A DNA stretch of 21,330 nt. Origin: Thiobacillus sp. UBA2597 (lineage in GTDB: Bacteria; Pseudomonadota; Gammaproteobacteria; Burkholderiales; Thiobacillaceae). The translations under genes and the position numbers were made by a program. The stretch spans positions 1 through 21,330 of the forward strand of contig DDKN01000086.1 of NCBI GenBank assembly GCA_002339725.1, in the 5' to 3' direction. This document shows, piece after piece, positions 1-7,109 of the stretch; the stretch's first letter is position 1, and the number at the start of each line of letters is the position of its first letter. The notes under the pieces are model-generated. The model was not told where the DNA came from. It saw only the letters and a list, made by a program, of their open reading frames with translations, and ran no database searches.

Positions 1-2
1 CC

Positions 3-824
3 ATGGAAATCAACTCGATCACCAAGAAGCTGCTGTTCAACACCATCCGCGTGGATACCGTGCTGGAGGATGGCAGCGAGGGCTCCGGCACCGCCTTTGT
101 GGTGAGTCATGCCCATCCGCGCGGCACGCACACCTTCATCGTCACCAACCGGCACCTGGTCGACGGCGTGCGCCGGGGCGGCCTGGTGTTCACCCAGAAG
201 CGCAACGGCCAGCCCGCCTTCGGCGAGCGCTTCCAGCTCAACATCGAGGATTTTCCCCAGGCCTGGTTCATGCACCCCGACCCGGCGGTGGACCTTGCCA
301 TCATCCCGATGCGCCCGCTCGAGCAGGCGGCACGTGACCAGGGCGTCGAGCTGTATTACCAGGTCATCGACAGCCGTCTGGCACCCGATGCGGCCACGCT
401 GCGCGCGCTCGATGCCTTGGAAGAGGTGCTGTTCGTCGGTTATCCGAGCGGGGTGTGGGATCAGGTCAATCTCATGCCCATCCTGCGCCGGGGCACCACG
501 GCCACCCCCATCGCCCTCGACTTTGAAGGGCGCCCGGAATTTCTGATCGATGCCGCGGTCTACCCGGGTTCCAGTGGCAGCCCGGTTTTCATCTACCAGC
601 CCGACAGCCTGCGGCCGGGGCAGAGCGGCCGCAAGTTCCTGTTTGCCGGCGTCGTGGCGGCGGTGTTCTTCCGTGAGGAAGCCAATCACCTGGTGCCGGC
701 GCCGGTGCCGGCCAACAACAGCGGCATGGTGATGGGCTCGGAGATGATCGATCTGGGCCTGGTGATCAAGGCCCAGGCGGTGCTCGAGGTGATCAATGCC
801 TATCTGGGCAAATGGGCGGAGTGA
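3..824 (+). CDS. Trypsin-like serine peptidase, cytoplasmic type
   Basis: A trypsin-fold (S1-like) serine peptidase of 273 residues. The likely catalytic triad is visible: His51 in TNRHLVDG, Asp97 in AVDLAI, and Ser191 in PGSSGSPVF. These three motifs keep the order and spacing of a complete peptidase domain, so the protein is probably active. I see no signal peptide or membrane segment, so it probably acts in the cytoplasm, unlike DegP/HtrA proteases, and there is no PDZ domain after the protease fold. The substrate is unknown. The first ATG lies two bases from the window edge, so no ribosome binding site can be judged and the true start may lie upstream. The stop is followed after 8 bases by the next start, which suggests co-transcription. 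Confidence 0.8.
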   Translation: MEINSITKKLLFNTIRVDTVLEDGSEGSGTAFVVSHAHPRGTHTFIVTNRHLVDGVRRGGLVFTQKRNGQPAFGERFQLNIEDFPQAWFMHPDPAVDLAIIPMRPLEQAARDQGVELYYQVIDSRLAPDAATLRALDALEEVLFVGYPSGVWDQVNLMPILRRGTTATPIALDFEGRPEFLIDAAVYPGSSGSPVFIYQPDSLRPGQSGRKFLFAGVVAAVFFREEANHLVPAPVPANNSGMVMGSEMIDLGLVIKAQAVLEVINAYLGKWAE

Positions 825-832
825 GTGCAAGG

Positions 833-1135
833 ATGAAGAACAAGCCCATCTATTCCGGCTTTCATCAGGATTCCCATGGCATCACCACCCTGGGCCGGGT
901 CGTGCTCGACGCCTGGGTGTTCGGCTTCATCCCGGAGACCGAGGACTGTGCCGGCTGGGACCTGGGACGCATGCAGGTGCTCATGGACCGGGTGGAAAAG
1001 GAATGGGACAAGTATGGCAACCTGCCCAGCAACCTGCCGCCCGAGCTGCGTCAGCGCCATGTCGAGATTTACCAGAAGGCCATGGCCGAGGCGCGCGCCA
1101 AAGGCTGGAACCCGGAACTGGACGACGATGAGTGA
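833..1135 (+). CDS. Conserved hypothetical small soluble protein
   Basis: A 100-residue protein that I do not recognise. It begins MKNKPIYSGFHQDSHG, continues with a hydrophobic stretch around VVLDAWVFGFIPE, and ends in a helical, charged region (MDRVEKEWDKYG, then EIYQKAMAEARAKGW) with an acidic tail. There is no signal peptide, membrane segment, or cysteine or histidine cluster to suggest a cofactor. I chose the ATG at 833 because GCAAGG lies just upstream. An in-frame ATG at 812 would overlap the peptidase gene by 13 bases and lacks a good ribosome binding site. The short distance to the peptidase gene suggests that the two are co-expressed. Confidence 0.7.
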   Translation: MKNKPIYSGFHQDSHGITTLGRVVLDAWVFGFIPETEDCAGWDLGRMQVLMDRVEKEWDKYGNLPSNLPPELRQRHVEIYQKAMAEARAKGWNPELDDDE

Positions 1136-1205
1136 GGCGCGGGCCCTGCTGAGGGGTGGTGCGTGCTGAGGCCATGCCAGCCACGCAGGGGAGGCGTGTG
1201 AGGCG

Positions 1206-2150
1206 ATGAGCTTCGAACCGGTCGTCCTGTTCTTTCTGTTGGGTGTGCTGGCCGGGTTGCTGCGTTCCGATCTCAAGATTCCGGGGGCGATTTATGAGGC
1301 CCTGTCGATCTATATCCTGCTGGCCATCGGCCTGAAAGGCGGGGTCGAGCTGGCCAAGTATCCCCTGGGCGAACTGGTCGGCGATGGCATCGTCATCGTG
1401 CTGGTCGGCGCCCTGATCCCTTTGCTCGCTTTCCCCATCCTGCGTTACCTGGGGCGCATGTCCCGGCCCGACGCCGCCTCCATTGCCGCGCACTATGGTT
1501 CGGTCAGCGTGGTCACCTTCTCGGTGGCCATCACCTTGCTCGGGCATGAGATGCTCGACTACGAGGGCTATCTCATCGTCTTTCTGGTGCTGCTGGAGAT
1601 GCCGGCCCTGGTGATCGGCGTCATCCTGGCCCGCTACGGCCGGGGTGAAGTGCGTTGGGCCAAGCTGCTGCACGAAGTGTTCTTCGGCAAGAGCATCTAT
1701 CTGCTGGCCGGCGGTCTGGTCATCGGCTATGTCGCCGGGCCGGTGGGGATCAAACCGCTCGACCACTTGTTCTTCGATCTGTTCAAGGGCGTGCTCGCCC
1801 TGTTCCTGCTGGAAATGGGGCTGGTGGCGTCCTCCCGCATCGCCGCGCTGCGCGAATACGGGGCCTTTCTCGCCGGCTTCGCCGTGGTCATGCCGCTCAT
1901 CTCCGCTTCCCTGGGCACGCTCACCGGCTGGTTCCTGGGCTTTTCCGTCGGGGGCACCTTCCTGCTTGCCACGCTGTTTGCCAGCGCCTCGTATATTGCC
2001 GCCCCGGCGGCCATGCGCATCGCCGTGCCCGAGGCGAATCCGGCCCTGTCGATCGGGGCCTCGCTGGGCATGACCTTTCCTTTCAACATCTTCCTGGGCA
2101 TCCCGATCTATCTCTGGATGGCCCGTTTCATCCACGCAAGCGGAGGCTGA
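1206..2150 (+). CDS. sbtA: Sodium-dependent bicarbonate transporter SbtA
   Basis: An integral membrane protein of 314 residues with about ten hydrophobic segments. It resembles SbtA (formerly DUF897), the Na+-dependent high-affinity HCO3- symporter first known from cyanobacteria. The N-terminal SDLKIPGAIYEALSIYIL followed by LLAIGLKGGVEL is typical of the family, as are the pseudo-repeated halves with small-residue-rich helices (HYGSVSVVTFSVA, then SASYIAAPAAMRIA). It is shorter than cyanobacterial SbtA (about 370 residues), lacking most of the central cytoplasmic loop. The next gene encodes the PII-like partner, a pairing that strongly supports the call. AGGGGAGG at 1187-1194 and a closer GAGG at 1200-1203 are possible ribosome binding sites. 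In an autotroph it would supply inorganic carbon for CO2 fixation. Confidence 0.86.
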   Translation: MSFEPVVLFFLLGVLAGLLRSDLKIPGAIYEALSIYILLAIGLKGGVELAKYPLGELVGDGIVIVLVGALIPLLAFPILRYLGRMSRPDAASIAAHYGSVSVVTFSVAITLLGHEMLDYEGYLIVFLVLLEMPALVIGVILARYGRGEVRWAKLLHEVFFGKSIYLLAGGLVIGYVAGPVGIKPLDHLFFDLFKGVLALFLLEMGLVASSRIAALREYGAFLAGFAVVMPLISASLGTLTGWFLGFSVGGTFLLATLFASASYIAAPAAMRIAVPEANPALSIGASLGMTFPFNIFLGIPIYLWMARFIHASGG

Positions 2151-2155
2151 ACTTG

Positions 2156-2446
2156 ATGGCAACGCAATCGATGGTGCTGCTGACCATCCTGTCGGAAGCG
2201 GTGCTGGAAGACACCTTGATCGACGAAATCACCGAGCTGGGGGCCACGGGCTACACCATCACCGATGCCCGTGGCCGCGGCGCCCATGGCCTGCGCAGCG
2301 GCAAATGGTCCGCCAGCGGCAACATCCGCATCGAAGTGATCGGTGACGAGGACCTGTGTCAGCGCATCGCCCAGCGTCTGAAGGAGAATTACGACCGGGA
2401 TTACGGCCTGCTGATGTTCACCAGCCGGGTCGACCTGTTGAACTGA
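2156..2446 (+). CDS. sbtB: PII-like signalling protein SbtB
   Basis: A 96-residue protein of the PII superfamily with the usual beta-alpha-beta repeats. ATGYTITDARGRG leads into the T-loop and SGNIRIEVIGDEDL follows it. The T-loop sequence (GAHGLRSGKWSAS) differs from GlnB/GlnK, which carry a uridylylated tyrosine, and resembles the SbtB class. Known SbtB proteins bind adenine nucleotides including cAMP and regulate SbtA at the membrane. The protein stops at VDLLN, so the C-terminal cysteine-containing extension seen in some cyanobacterial SbtB proteins is missing. GGAGG at 2142-2146 overlaps the end of sbtA and sits 9 bases before the ATG, pointing to coupled translation. A hairpin follows the stop codon. 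Confidence 0.85.
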   Translation: MATQSMVLLTILSEAVLEDTLIDEITELGATGYTITDARGRGAHGLRSGKWSASGNIRIEVIGDEDLCQRIAQRLKENYDRDYGLLMFTSRVDLLN

Positions 2447-2451
2447 AACAT

Positions 2452-2494
2452 ACACATCGGGCGGCTGCCTGAACCGCAGGCCGCCGGAATGTGT
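2452..2494 (+). terminator. Hairpin after sbtB, possible transcript end
   Basis: Six bases after the sbtB stop there is a long imperfect hairpin. The outer arms are ACACAT and ATGTGT, and the inner arms are GGCGGCTGC and GCAGGCCGCC with one bulged G. No T-run follows, so it is not a textbook intrinsic terminator. It may instead protect the 3' end or assist factor-dependent termination. Its position between sbtB and a separately expressed channel gene supports such a role. Confidence 0.45.
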
Positions 2495-2582
2495 CAGGCT
2501 CCGATCCTAACCAGCGCCTTGTTGCGGCGCCTTCTGAAACATTCCGGCCCAGGCCGTATCAAATGGCATTGTCCTGACCAAA

Positions 2583-3437
2583 ATGCCCACCATGTCCAAT
2601 ACTCCAAACATCAGCCGCAGTATGCGTGAACGCCTGAAGCTTTTCATCCAGGATGGCCGGGTCCAGCGCTTCATCCTCGCGTTGATCCTGATCAACGCGG
2701 TCACGCTCGGGCTGGAAACCGTGCCTTCGGTGATGGCCCTGGCCGGGGTCTGGATCAAGACCCTGGATCTCATCATCCTGAGCATCTTCGTGGTGGAGAT
2801 CGGCATTCGCCTCTATGTCCATCGTGCAGCCTTTTTCCGCGACCCCTGGAGCGTGTTTGATTTCGTCGTGGTGGGGATCGCCCTCCTGCCGGCCACCGGC
2901 CAGCTTGCCGTGTTGCGGGCGCTGCGCGTCTTGCGGGTGCTGCGCATTCTGACCATTGTGCCTTCCATGCGCCGTGTGGTGGGCGCCCTGCTGGCAGCCA
3001 TACCGGGGCTCGGTTCCATCGTCCTGGTGCTGCTTCTGGTGTATTACGTGTTCGCGGTGATCGCCACCAATCTGTTCGCCACGGCCTACCCGGAATGGTT
3101 CGGCGACTTGGGCAAATCCCTCTACACCCTGTTCCAGATCATGACCCTGGAGAGCTGGTCGATGGGTATCGCCCGGCCGGTGATGGAGCACTTCCCCTAT
3201 GCCTGGGCATTCTTCATCCCGTTCATCCTGATTGCCACCTTCACCATGCTCAACCTGTTCATCGCCATCATCGTCAATGCCATGCAAAGTTTCAGCGAGG
3301 CCGGCCAGGCCGATACGGTTGCGGCTGTGGACAAGGCCAGGGAGCACATCGAGGCGGACCTGCATGAGGAAGTGCGTGGCCTGCGCCGGGAAATCGCGGA
3401 GTTGCGCGCACTGTTGGCAAACCTGCCAGCGCGCTGA
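2583..3437 (+). CDS. Voltage-gated sodium channel, NaChBac/NavAb type
   Basis: A 284-residue, single-domain, six-helix ion channel that should form homotetramers in the inner membrane. Approximate segments are S1 28-46, S2 58-79, S3 88-106, S4 110-128, S5 138-165 and S6 208-236. S4 carries Arg112, Arg115, Arg118 and Arg121 at every third position, the hallmark of a voltage sensor. The pore loop has Thr188-Leu-Glu-Ser-Trp-Ser-Met194, identical to the selectivity filter of NavAb, in which the Glu confers Na+ preference. After S6, residues 252-284 form a charged helix consistent with the C-terminal coiled coil of BacNav channels. No clear ribosome binding site precedes the ATG at 2583; an ATG at 2592 is an alternative start. 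It is convergent with nhaR. Confidence 0.9.
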   Translation: MPTMSNTPNISRSMRERLKLFIQDGRVQRFILALILINAVTLGLETVPSVMALAGVWIKTLDLIILSIFVVEIGIRLYVHRAAFFRDPWSVFDFVVVGIALLPATGQLAVLRALRVLRVLRILTIVPSMRRVVGALLAAIPGLGSIVLVLLLVYYVFAVIATNLFATAYPEWFGDLGKSLYTLFQIMTLESWSMGIARPVMEHFPYAWAFFIPFILIATFTMLNLFIAIIVNAMQSFSEAGQADTVAAVDKAREHIEADLHEEVRGLRREIAELRALLANLPAR

Positions 3438-3460
3438 GGGGGCGGCACGCCGCGCCTGCC

Positions 3461-4363
3461 TCAGCTGGCGGCGCTGAACAGGGCCTTGCGGGCGGCCTCG
3501 CTGATGGCCACCACCGCGGGGTGGCGCAGGCGGCGTTCCGCCGAGATGGCGTAGAAGTGTTCCTGCACGGCCTCGGTGCCACCCAGTTCCTTGACCTTGT
3601 ATTGCCGGACCACTTCCCCGGTCAGCACGGCCGGCGCCGGAAACACCCCGCTGCCCCCGGCGCCGAAGGCCTTCATCAGGGCGCTGTCGTCGAACTCGCC
3701 GACGATCCGGGGCCGGATCGACTGCGCCTCGAACCAGCGCAGCAGCTGGCCGCGCATTGCCGTCCCTTCCCCCGGGATCAGCATGGGGGCGCCGTCCAGA
3801 CGGCCGGGGAAGCCGCCGCGCAACCTGGCCGCCAGCGCCGGGCTGGCGAAGAAGCGGATGCCGCATTGGCCCAGTCGATGGCTATAGCCCTTGACCTCGG
3901 TCTGCGGCGGCAGGGGACTGTCGGCCAGCACCAGGTCCAGCCGGTGGATGGCCAGTTCCGCCAGCAGGCGCTCGAGCTTGTCCTCGCGGCAGACCATGCG
4001 GACCGGCTCAGGCAACTGGGTGGCCGGCGCCAGGAGGTGATAGGCGATGGCCTTGGGCACCACGTCGGCGATGCCGACCCGGAACAGGAAGGGACGTCCG
4101 ACCGGCTGGCTGCGCAGCATCTCCTCCAGTTCGCCGCCGACCTGAAAGATCTCGTCGGCATAGGACAGCGCCAGCTGACCGGTCTCGGTCAGCTCGAGCC
4201 GACGCCCGACGCGTCGGAACAGTTGCACCCCCAGACTTTCCTCGAGCAGGGCGATCTGGCCGCTGATGGTCTGCGGCGTCAGGTGCAGCCGTTCGCTGGC
4301 ACGGGCGATGCCGCCGGCCTTGGCGACCGACCAGAAGTAATGCAGCTGCTTGTAGTTGAGCAT
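3461..4363 (-). CDS. nhaR: LysR-family Na+-responsive regulator NhaR
   Basis: A 300-residue LysR-type transcriptional regulator. The N-terminal winged helix-turn-helix (about residues 3-62) reads LNYKQLHYFW, then ARASERLHLTPQTISGQIA, which is characteristic of NhaR. The rest is the effector-binding domain, with RVGIADVVPKAIAYHLL at its start. In enterobacteria NhaR activates the Na+/H+ antiporter gene nhaA in response to Na+. No nhaA gene is in this window, so the targets here are unknown. The neighbours are a sodium channel (convergent) and hpf (divergent). I take the ATG at 4363 (MLNYKQ) as the start rather than a TTG six bases upstream, because family members begin there. No strong ribosome binding site is visible. 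A 24-bp palindrome 30 bases upstream is a candidate autoregulatory site. Confidence 0.9.
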   Translation of the reverse strand: MLNYKQLHYFWSVAKAGGIARASERLHLTPQTISGQIALLEESLGVQLFRRVGRRLELTETGQLALSYADEIFQVGGELEEMLRSQPVGRPFLFRVGIADVVPKAIAYHLLAPATQLPEPVRMVCREDKLERLLAELAIHRLDLVLADSPLPPQTEVKGYSHRLGQCGIRFFASPALAARLRGGFPGRLDGAPMLIPGEGTAMRGQLLRWFEAQSIRPRIVGEFDDSALMKAFGAGGSGVFPAPAVLTGEVVRQYKVKELGGTEAVQEHFYAISAERRLRHPAVVAISEAARKALFSAAS

Positions 4364-4393
4364 GGTCAATGTTCGTAAAAACCGAAGTTAAAT

Positions 4394-4417
4394 TCAGAAA
4401 CATTCGAATTTTACTGA
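4394..4417. promoter_or_regulatory. 24-bp palindrome between nhaR and hpf, candidate NhaR operator
   Basis: The half-sites TCAGAAACATTC and GAATTTTACTGA form an imperfect palindrome with 10 of 12 symmetric pairs matching and a perfect ATTCGAAT core at 4402-4409. It lies in the divergent, unusually AT-rich gap between nhaR and hpf. LysR regulators commonly bind such sites and repress their own gene from them. Binding by NhaR is an inference from position. Confidence 0.5.
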
Positions 4418-4437
4418 TGTAAGGTCGGCCCTACCAT
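4410..4437 (+). promoter_or_regulatory. Possible sigma70-type promoter for hpf
   Basis: TTTACT (4410-4415) and TACCAT (4432-4437) are separated by 16 bases. Each matches four of six consensus positions. The -35 element overlaps the right side of the 24-bp palindrome, so a bound regulator would be expected to affect this promoter. The match is weak and rests mainly on position. Confidence 0.3.
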
Positions 4438-4470
4438 AACCCTGTCTTTCAATGACAGAGGAACCAGATC

Positions 4471-4827
4471 ATGCATGTCGCGATCCAGAGCCAGGGCTTC
4501 GACCTCACCGACGGGCTCAAGGACTACACCGCGCGCCGCCTGGCCTTCGGCTTGGGGCGCAGCGCCCGCCACATCGTTCGGGTGTGCGTGCAGTTGGCCG
4601 ACATCAACGGCCCGCGCGGCGGCATCGACAAGCGCTGTCGGATCCGGGTCAGGCTGGAGCCATCGCGCGAGGTCGTGGTGGAGGATACCCAGTCGGATAT
4701 GTACACTGCGATCGACCGGGCGGCCGAGCGGGCCGGACGCAGCGTGGCGCGCAGCCTGCGGCATCGTCGCGCCGTGCGCGGCGCGCAGCCGATGGCGGCG
4801 GCCCTGGATTCCGGTTCCGTTACCTGA
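4471..4827 (+). CDS. hpf: Ribosome hibernation factor, HPF/RaiA family (short form)
   Basis: A 118-residue protein of the ribosomal S30AE/sigma-54 modulation family. It starts MHVAIQSQGFDLTDGLKDY, and the second half contains QSDMYTAIDRAAERAGRS, the conserved helix of these proteins. Members bind the 30S decoding centre in stationary phase or stress and inactivate ribosomes, either by promoting dimers or by stabilising 70S particles. The protein has only the N-terminal domain, so it is the short type, with a non-conserved alanine-rich tail. The ribosome binding site AGAGGA lies 8 bases before the ATG, at the base of a small hairpin (arms CTGTC 4442-4446 and GACAG 4454-4458). It is the first gene of a long colinear run, with htpX starting 26 bases after its stop. 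Confidence 0.82.
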   Translation: MHVAIQSQGFDLTDGLKDYTARRLAFGLGRSARHIVRVCVQLADINGPRGGIDKRCRIRVRLEPSREVVVEDTQSDMYTAIDRAAERAGRSVARSLRHRRAVRGAQPMAAALDSGSVT

Positions 4828-4853
4828 TCACATCGAACATTCGGGAGACCCTG

Positions 4854-5729
4854 ATGAAACGCATCGTCCTCTTTCTCGCCACCAACCTGGCCATCGTGCT
4901 CATGTTGTCCATCACCATGCGTCTGCTGGGGGTGGAGCCTTATCTCAATCAACAGGGCCTGAACCTGCAGGCCCTGCTCATCTTCGCCGCGGTCATGGGC
5001 TTCGGCGGCGCCTTCATCTCGCTCGCCATCTCGAAATGGACGGCCAAGATGTCGGTCGGCGCCCGGGTGATCGAAACCCCCAGCACCTCCGAGGAACTCT
5101 GGCTGGTGGAGACCGTGCGGCGCCAGGCCCGGGCCGCCGGCATCAGGATGCCCGAGGTGGCCATCTACGATTCGCCCGAGGTCAATGCCTTCGCCACCGG
5201 CATGAGCAAGAACAGCTCGCTCATCGCGGTGTCCACCGGCCTGCTGCGCCAGATGACGCGGGAGGAGGCGGAGGCGGTGCTCGGTCATGAGGTCAGTCAC
5301 GCCGCCAACGGCGACATGGTGACTATGGCGCTGATCCAGGGCGTGGTGAACACCTTCGTCATGTTCCTCTCGCGCGTGATCGGCCACACCGTCGACCGGG
5401 TGATCTTCAAGAACGAGCAGGGACACGGCCCGGCCTTCTTCGTCACCATGATCGTCGCCGAACTGGTGCTCGGCATCCTGGCCTCGATCATCGTCATGTG
5501 GTTCTCGCGTCAGCGCGAGTTCCGGGCCGATGCCGGCGGGGCCCAACTGGCCGGACGCCAGCACATGATCGCCGCCCTCAAGCGCCTGGGGGCCATGCAT
5601 CCGGCGCCGTTGCCGGACAAGATGGCCGCCTTTGGCATCGCCGGTGGCGTGGGCGGCGGCCTCAAGCGCCTGTTCATGACCCATCCGCCGATCGAGGAGC
5701 GCATCGCCGCCCTCGAGGCCGCGCGCTGA
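4854..5729 (+). CDS. htpX: Membrane zinc metalloprotease HtpX (M48)
   Basis: HtpX is an inner-membrane zinc protease that helps degrade misfolded membrane proteins together with FtsH. At 291 residues it has the usual length. Two hydrophobic segments occupy about residues 3-25 and 38-60. The zinc-binding HEVSH motif is at 145-149, and the third zinc ligand Glu222 lies in RQREFRADAGG. Two more hydrophobic stretches follow the active site (about 157-178 and 194-217), as in E. coli HtpX, and FMTHPPIEERIAALE ends the protein as in the family. CGGGAGA at 4842-4848 is a reasonable ribosome binding site. It follows hpf closely, an arrangement consistent with a stress-induced operon. Confidence 0.93.
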   Translation: MKRIVLFLATNLAIVLMLSITMRLLGVEPYLNQQGLNLQALLIFAAVMGFGGAFISLAISKWTAKMSVGARVIETPSTSEELWLVETVRRQARAAGIRMPEVAIYDSPEVNAFATGMSKNSSLIAVSTGLLRQMTREEAEAVLGHEVSHAANGDMVTMALIQGVVNTFVMFLSRVIGHTVDRVIFKNEQGHGPAFFVTMIVAELVLGILASIIVMWFSRQREFRADAGGAQLAGRQHMIAALKRLGAMHPAPLPDKMAAFGIAGGVGGGLKRLFMTHPPIEERIAALEAAR

Positions 5730-5763
5730 ACCGAAATTCCCCGGCCTCGATAGGAATGCAGGC

Positions 5764-6360
5764 ATGAACAAGTTGGGGCTGCTCGCCTTCGCCGCCCAGT
5801 TCGCCCCCCGGCTGCTGCAGGTGCGGCGCGGCACCTGGATCGCCGTGGCGGTGGGGCTTGTGCTGCTGTTCGGCCTGCTGATCTGGGCGGCCGTGGCACT
5901 GCTCGGCTGGCTCTTTGGCCAGGCCGCACACTGGTTCGGGGCCGCCCAGCAGGCCGCGGCCGGCCCGGCTCAGGGTGCGCTGGCGCAGGTGGAGCGCCTG
6001 ATCCCCGAGGCGCGCGAACAGCTGGCCGATTATCTGCCCCGGCTTCAGGCCGAACCGGTGCGCGATGTGTCAGGCCAGGACCTGGGGCCGGTTCCGCGTT
6101 ATCCCGGTTTGGCGCGCACGGTCTGGCAGCGGGAGGCTGACCGTCTGATCGTGGAATATGCCGGCCGGGCTGACTATGCCGCCCTGCTGGAGCACTATGC
6201 CAAGGGTTATGCCGCCTTGGGCTTTGGCCAGACCGTGCTGTCGGCCAAGCCGGATGCCGAGACCCATGAATACGCCAAAGCTGGCGAGCGCTATCGGGTG
6301 ACGCTGACGCGCAAGGCCTGGGGTGAGGTCGGCGTGCGTATCGAATCCGGCCGCCTCTGA
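5764..6360 (+). CDS. Hypothetical single-pass membrane protein
   Basis: A 198-residue protein that I cannot assign to a named family. A positively charged N-terminus (LLQVRRGTW) is followed by one strong hydrophobic segment at about 24-52, then an alanine- and glutamine-rich helix (AAQQAAAGPAQGALAQVERL). The C-terminal half (about 95-198) looks soluble and compact, with alternating strands and helices such as ADRLIVEYAGRADYAALLEHYAKGY. It is probably anchored in the inner membrane. AGGA at 5751-5754 lies 9 bases before the ATG. The gene sits 34 bases after htpX and its stop overlaps a possible start of the next gene, so co-expression is likely. Catalytic motifs are not apparent. Confidence 0.72.
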   Translation: MNKLGLLAFAAQFAPRLLQVRRGTWIAVAVGLVLLFGLLIWAAVALLGWLFGQAAHWFGAAQQAAAGPAQGALAQVERLIPEAREQLADYLPRLQAEPVRDVSGQDLGPVPRYPGLARTVWQREADRLIVEYAGRADYAALLEHYAKGYAALGFGQTVLSAKPDAETHEYAKAGERYRVTLTRKAWGEVGVRIESGRL

Positions 6361-6410
6361 TGGACAACCGACGCGAAGCGCTGGCGCCTGATCAGGAAAT
6401 GAGTTCTGTC

Positions 6411-7100
6411 ATGACCGAATCCCAAACCCGTTCCCCCTTGCTGGAAATCGCCGTCACCCTGCTGATTCCCTCGCTCATCCTGATGCAGTTGTCGAAGCCG
6501 GAACACCTGGGTGCGGCGGGTGCACTGGTACTGGCGCTGGCCCTGCCCATCGGCTGGGGCCTGCGGGAACTGGCCAGGAGCCGTCGATTCAGCCTGTTCG
6601 CCGGGCTGGGCATTGTCAGCCTGCTGCTCACGGGCGGCATCGGTCTGTTGGAGCTGGACGCCCGGTGGCTGGCGCTCAAGGAGGCGGCGATCCCCGCCGT
6701 GCTGGGCTTGGTGGTCGCGGGTTCCGCCTTCACCCGCATGCCCCTGGTGCGGGTGCTGCTCTACACCCCGCTCTTGCTCGATACCGCCCGGATCGACGCG
6801 GCATTGGCCGAACGCGGCAATCTGGGCGCGTTCGAGGCCCGCCTGCGCATCGCCACCTGGCTGTTGGCAGGCACCTTCGCCTTCTCGGCGGCGATGAACT
6901 ATCTGCTCGCCCGCTGGATTGTCGTGAGTCCCGCGGGCTCCGCCGCGTTCAACGAGGAGCTCGGCCGCCTGACCCTGTTGAGTTACCCCATGATCGCCCT
7001 GCCTGCCACCTTGATGATGCTGGCGCTGCTCTATTACCTGGCCCTCGGCGTCAAGCGCCTGGCCGGCCTGAGCCTGGGCGACGCGCTGCAGCGCCGATAG
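6411..7100 (+). CDS. VC0807-family polytopic membrane protein
   Basis: A membrane protein of about 229 residues with six or so hydrophobic segments, resembling the uncharacterised VC0807 family: LLEIAVTLLIPSLILMQLSKPEHLG near the N-terminus in two adjoining pieces, then RIDAALAERGNLGAFEARLR between helices. No biochemical function is established for the family. The start is uncertain. An ATG at 6360 overlaps the preceding stop (TGATG) but has no ribosome binding site, an ATG at 6399 is too close to the AGGA at 6394, and the ATG at 6411 puts the start just before the conserved part, so I prefer it. The next gene starts 9 bases after the stop. Confidence 0.7.
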   Translation: MTESQTRSPLLEIAVTLLIPSLILMQLSKPEHLGAAGALVLALALPIGWGLRELARSRRFSLFAGLGIVSLLLTGGIGLLELDARWLALKEAAIPAVLGLVVAGSAFTRMPLVRVLLYTPLLLDTARIDAALAERGNLGAFEARLRIATWLLAGTFAFSAAMNYLLARWIVVSPAGSAAFNEELGRLTLLSYPMIALPATLMMLALLYYLALGVKRLAGLSLGDALQRR

Positions 7101-7109
7101 GGCACCGCC

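Noticed and set aside
981..2162. A 393-codon minus-strand open frame opposite sbtA.
   Set aside because: Same antisense composition bias, and it conflicts with the well-supported SbtA gene and its ribosome binding site.
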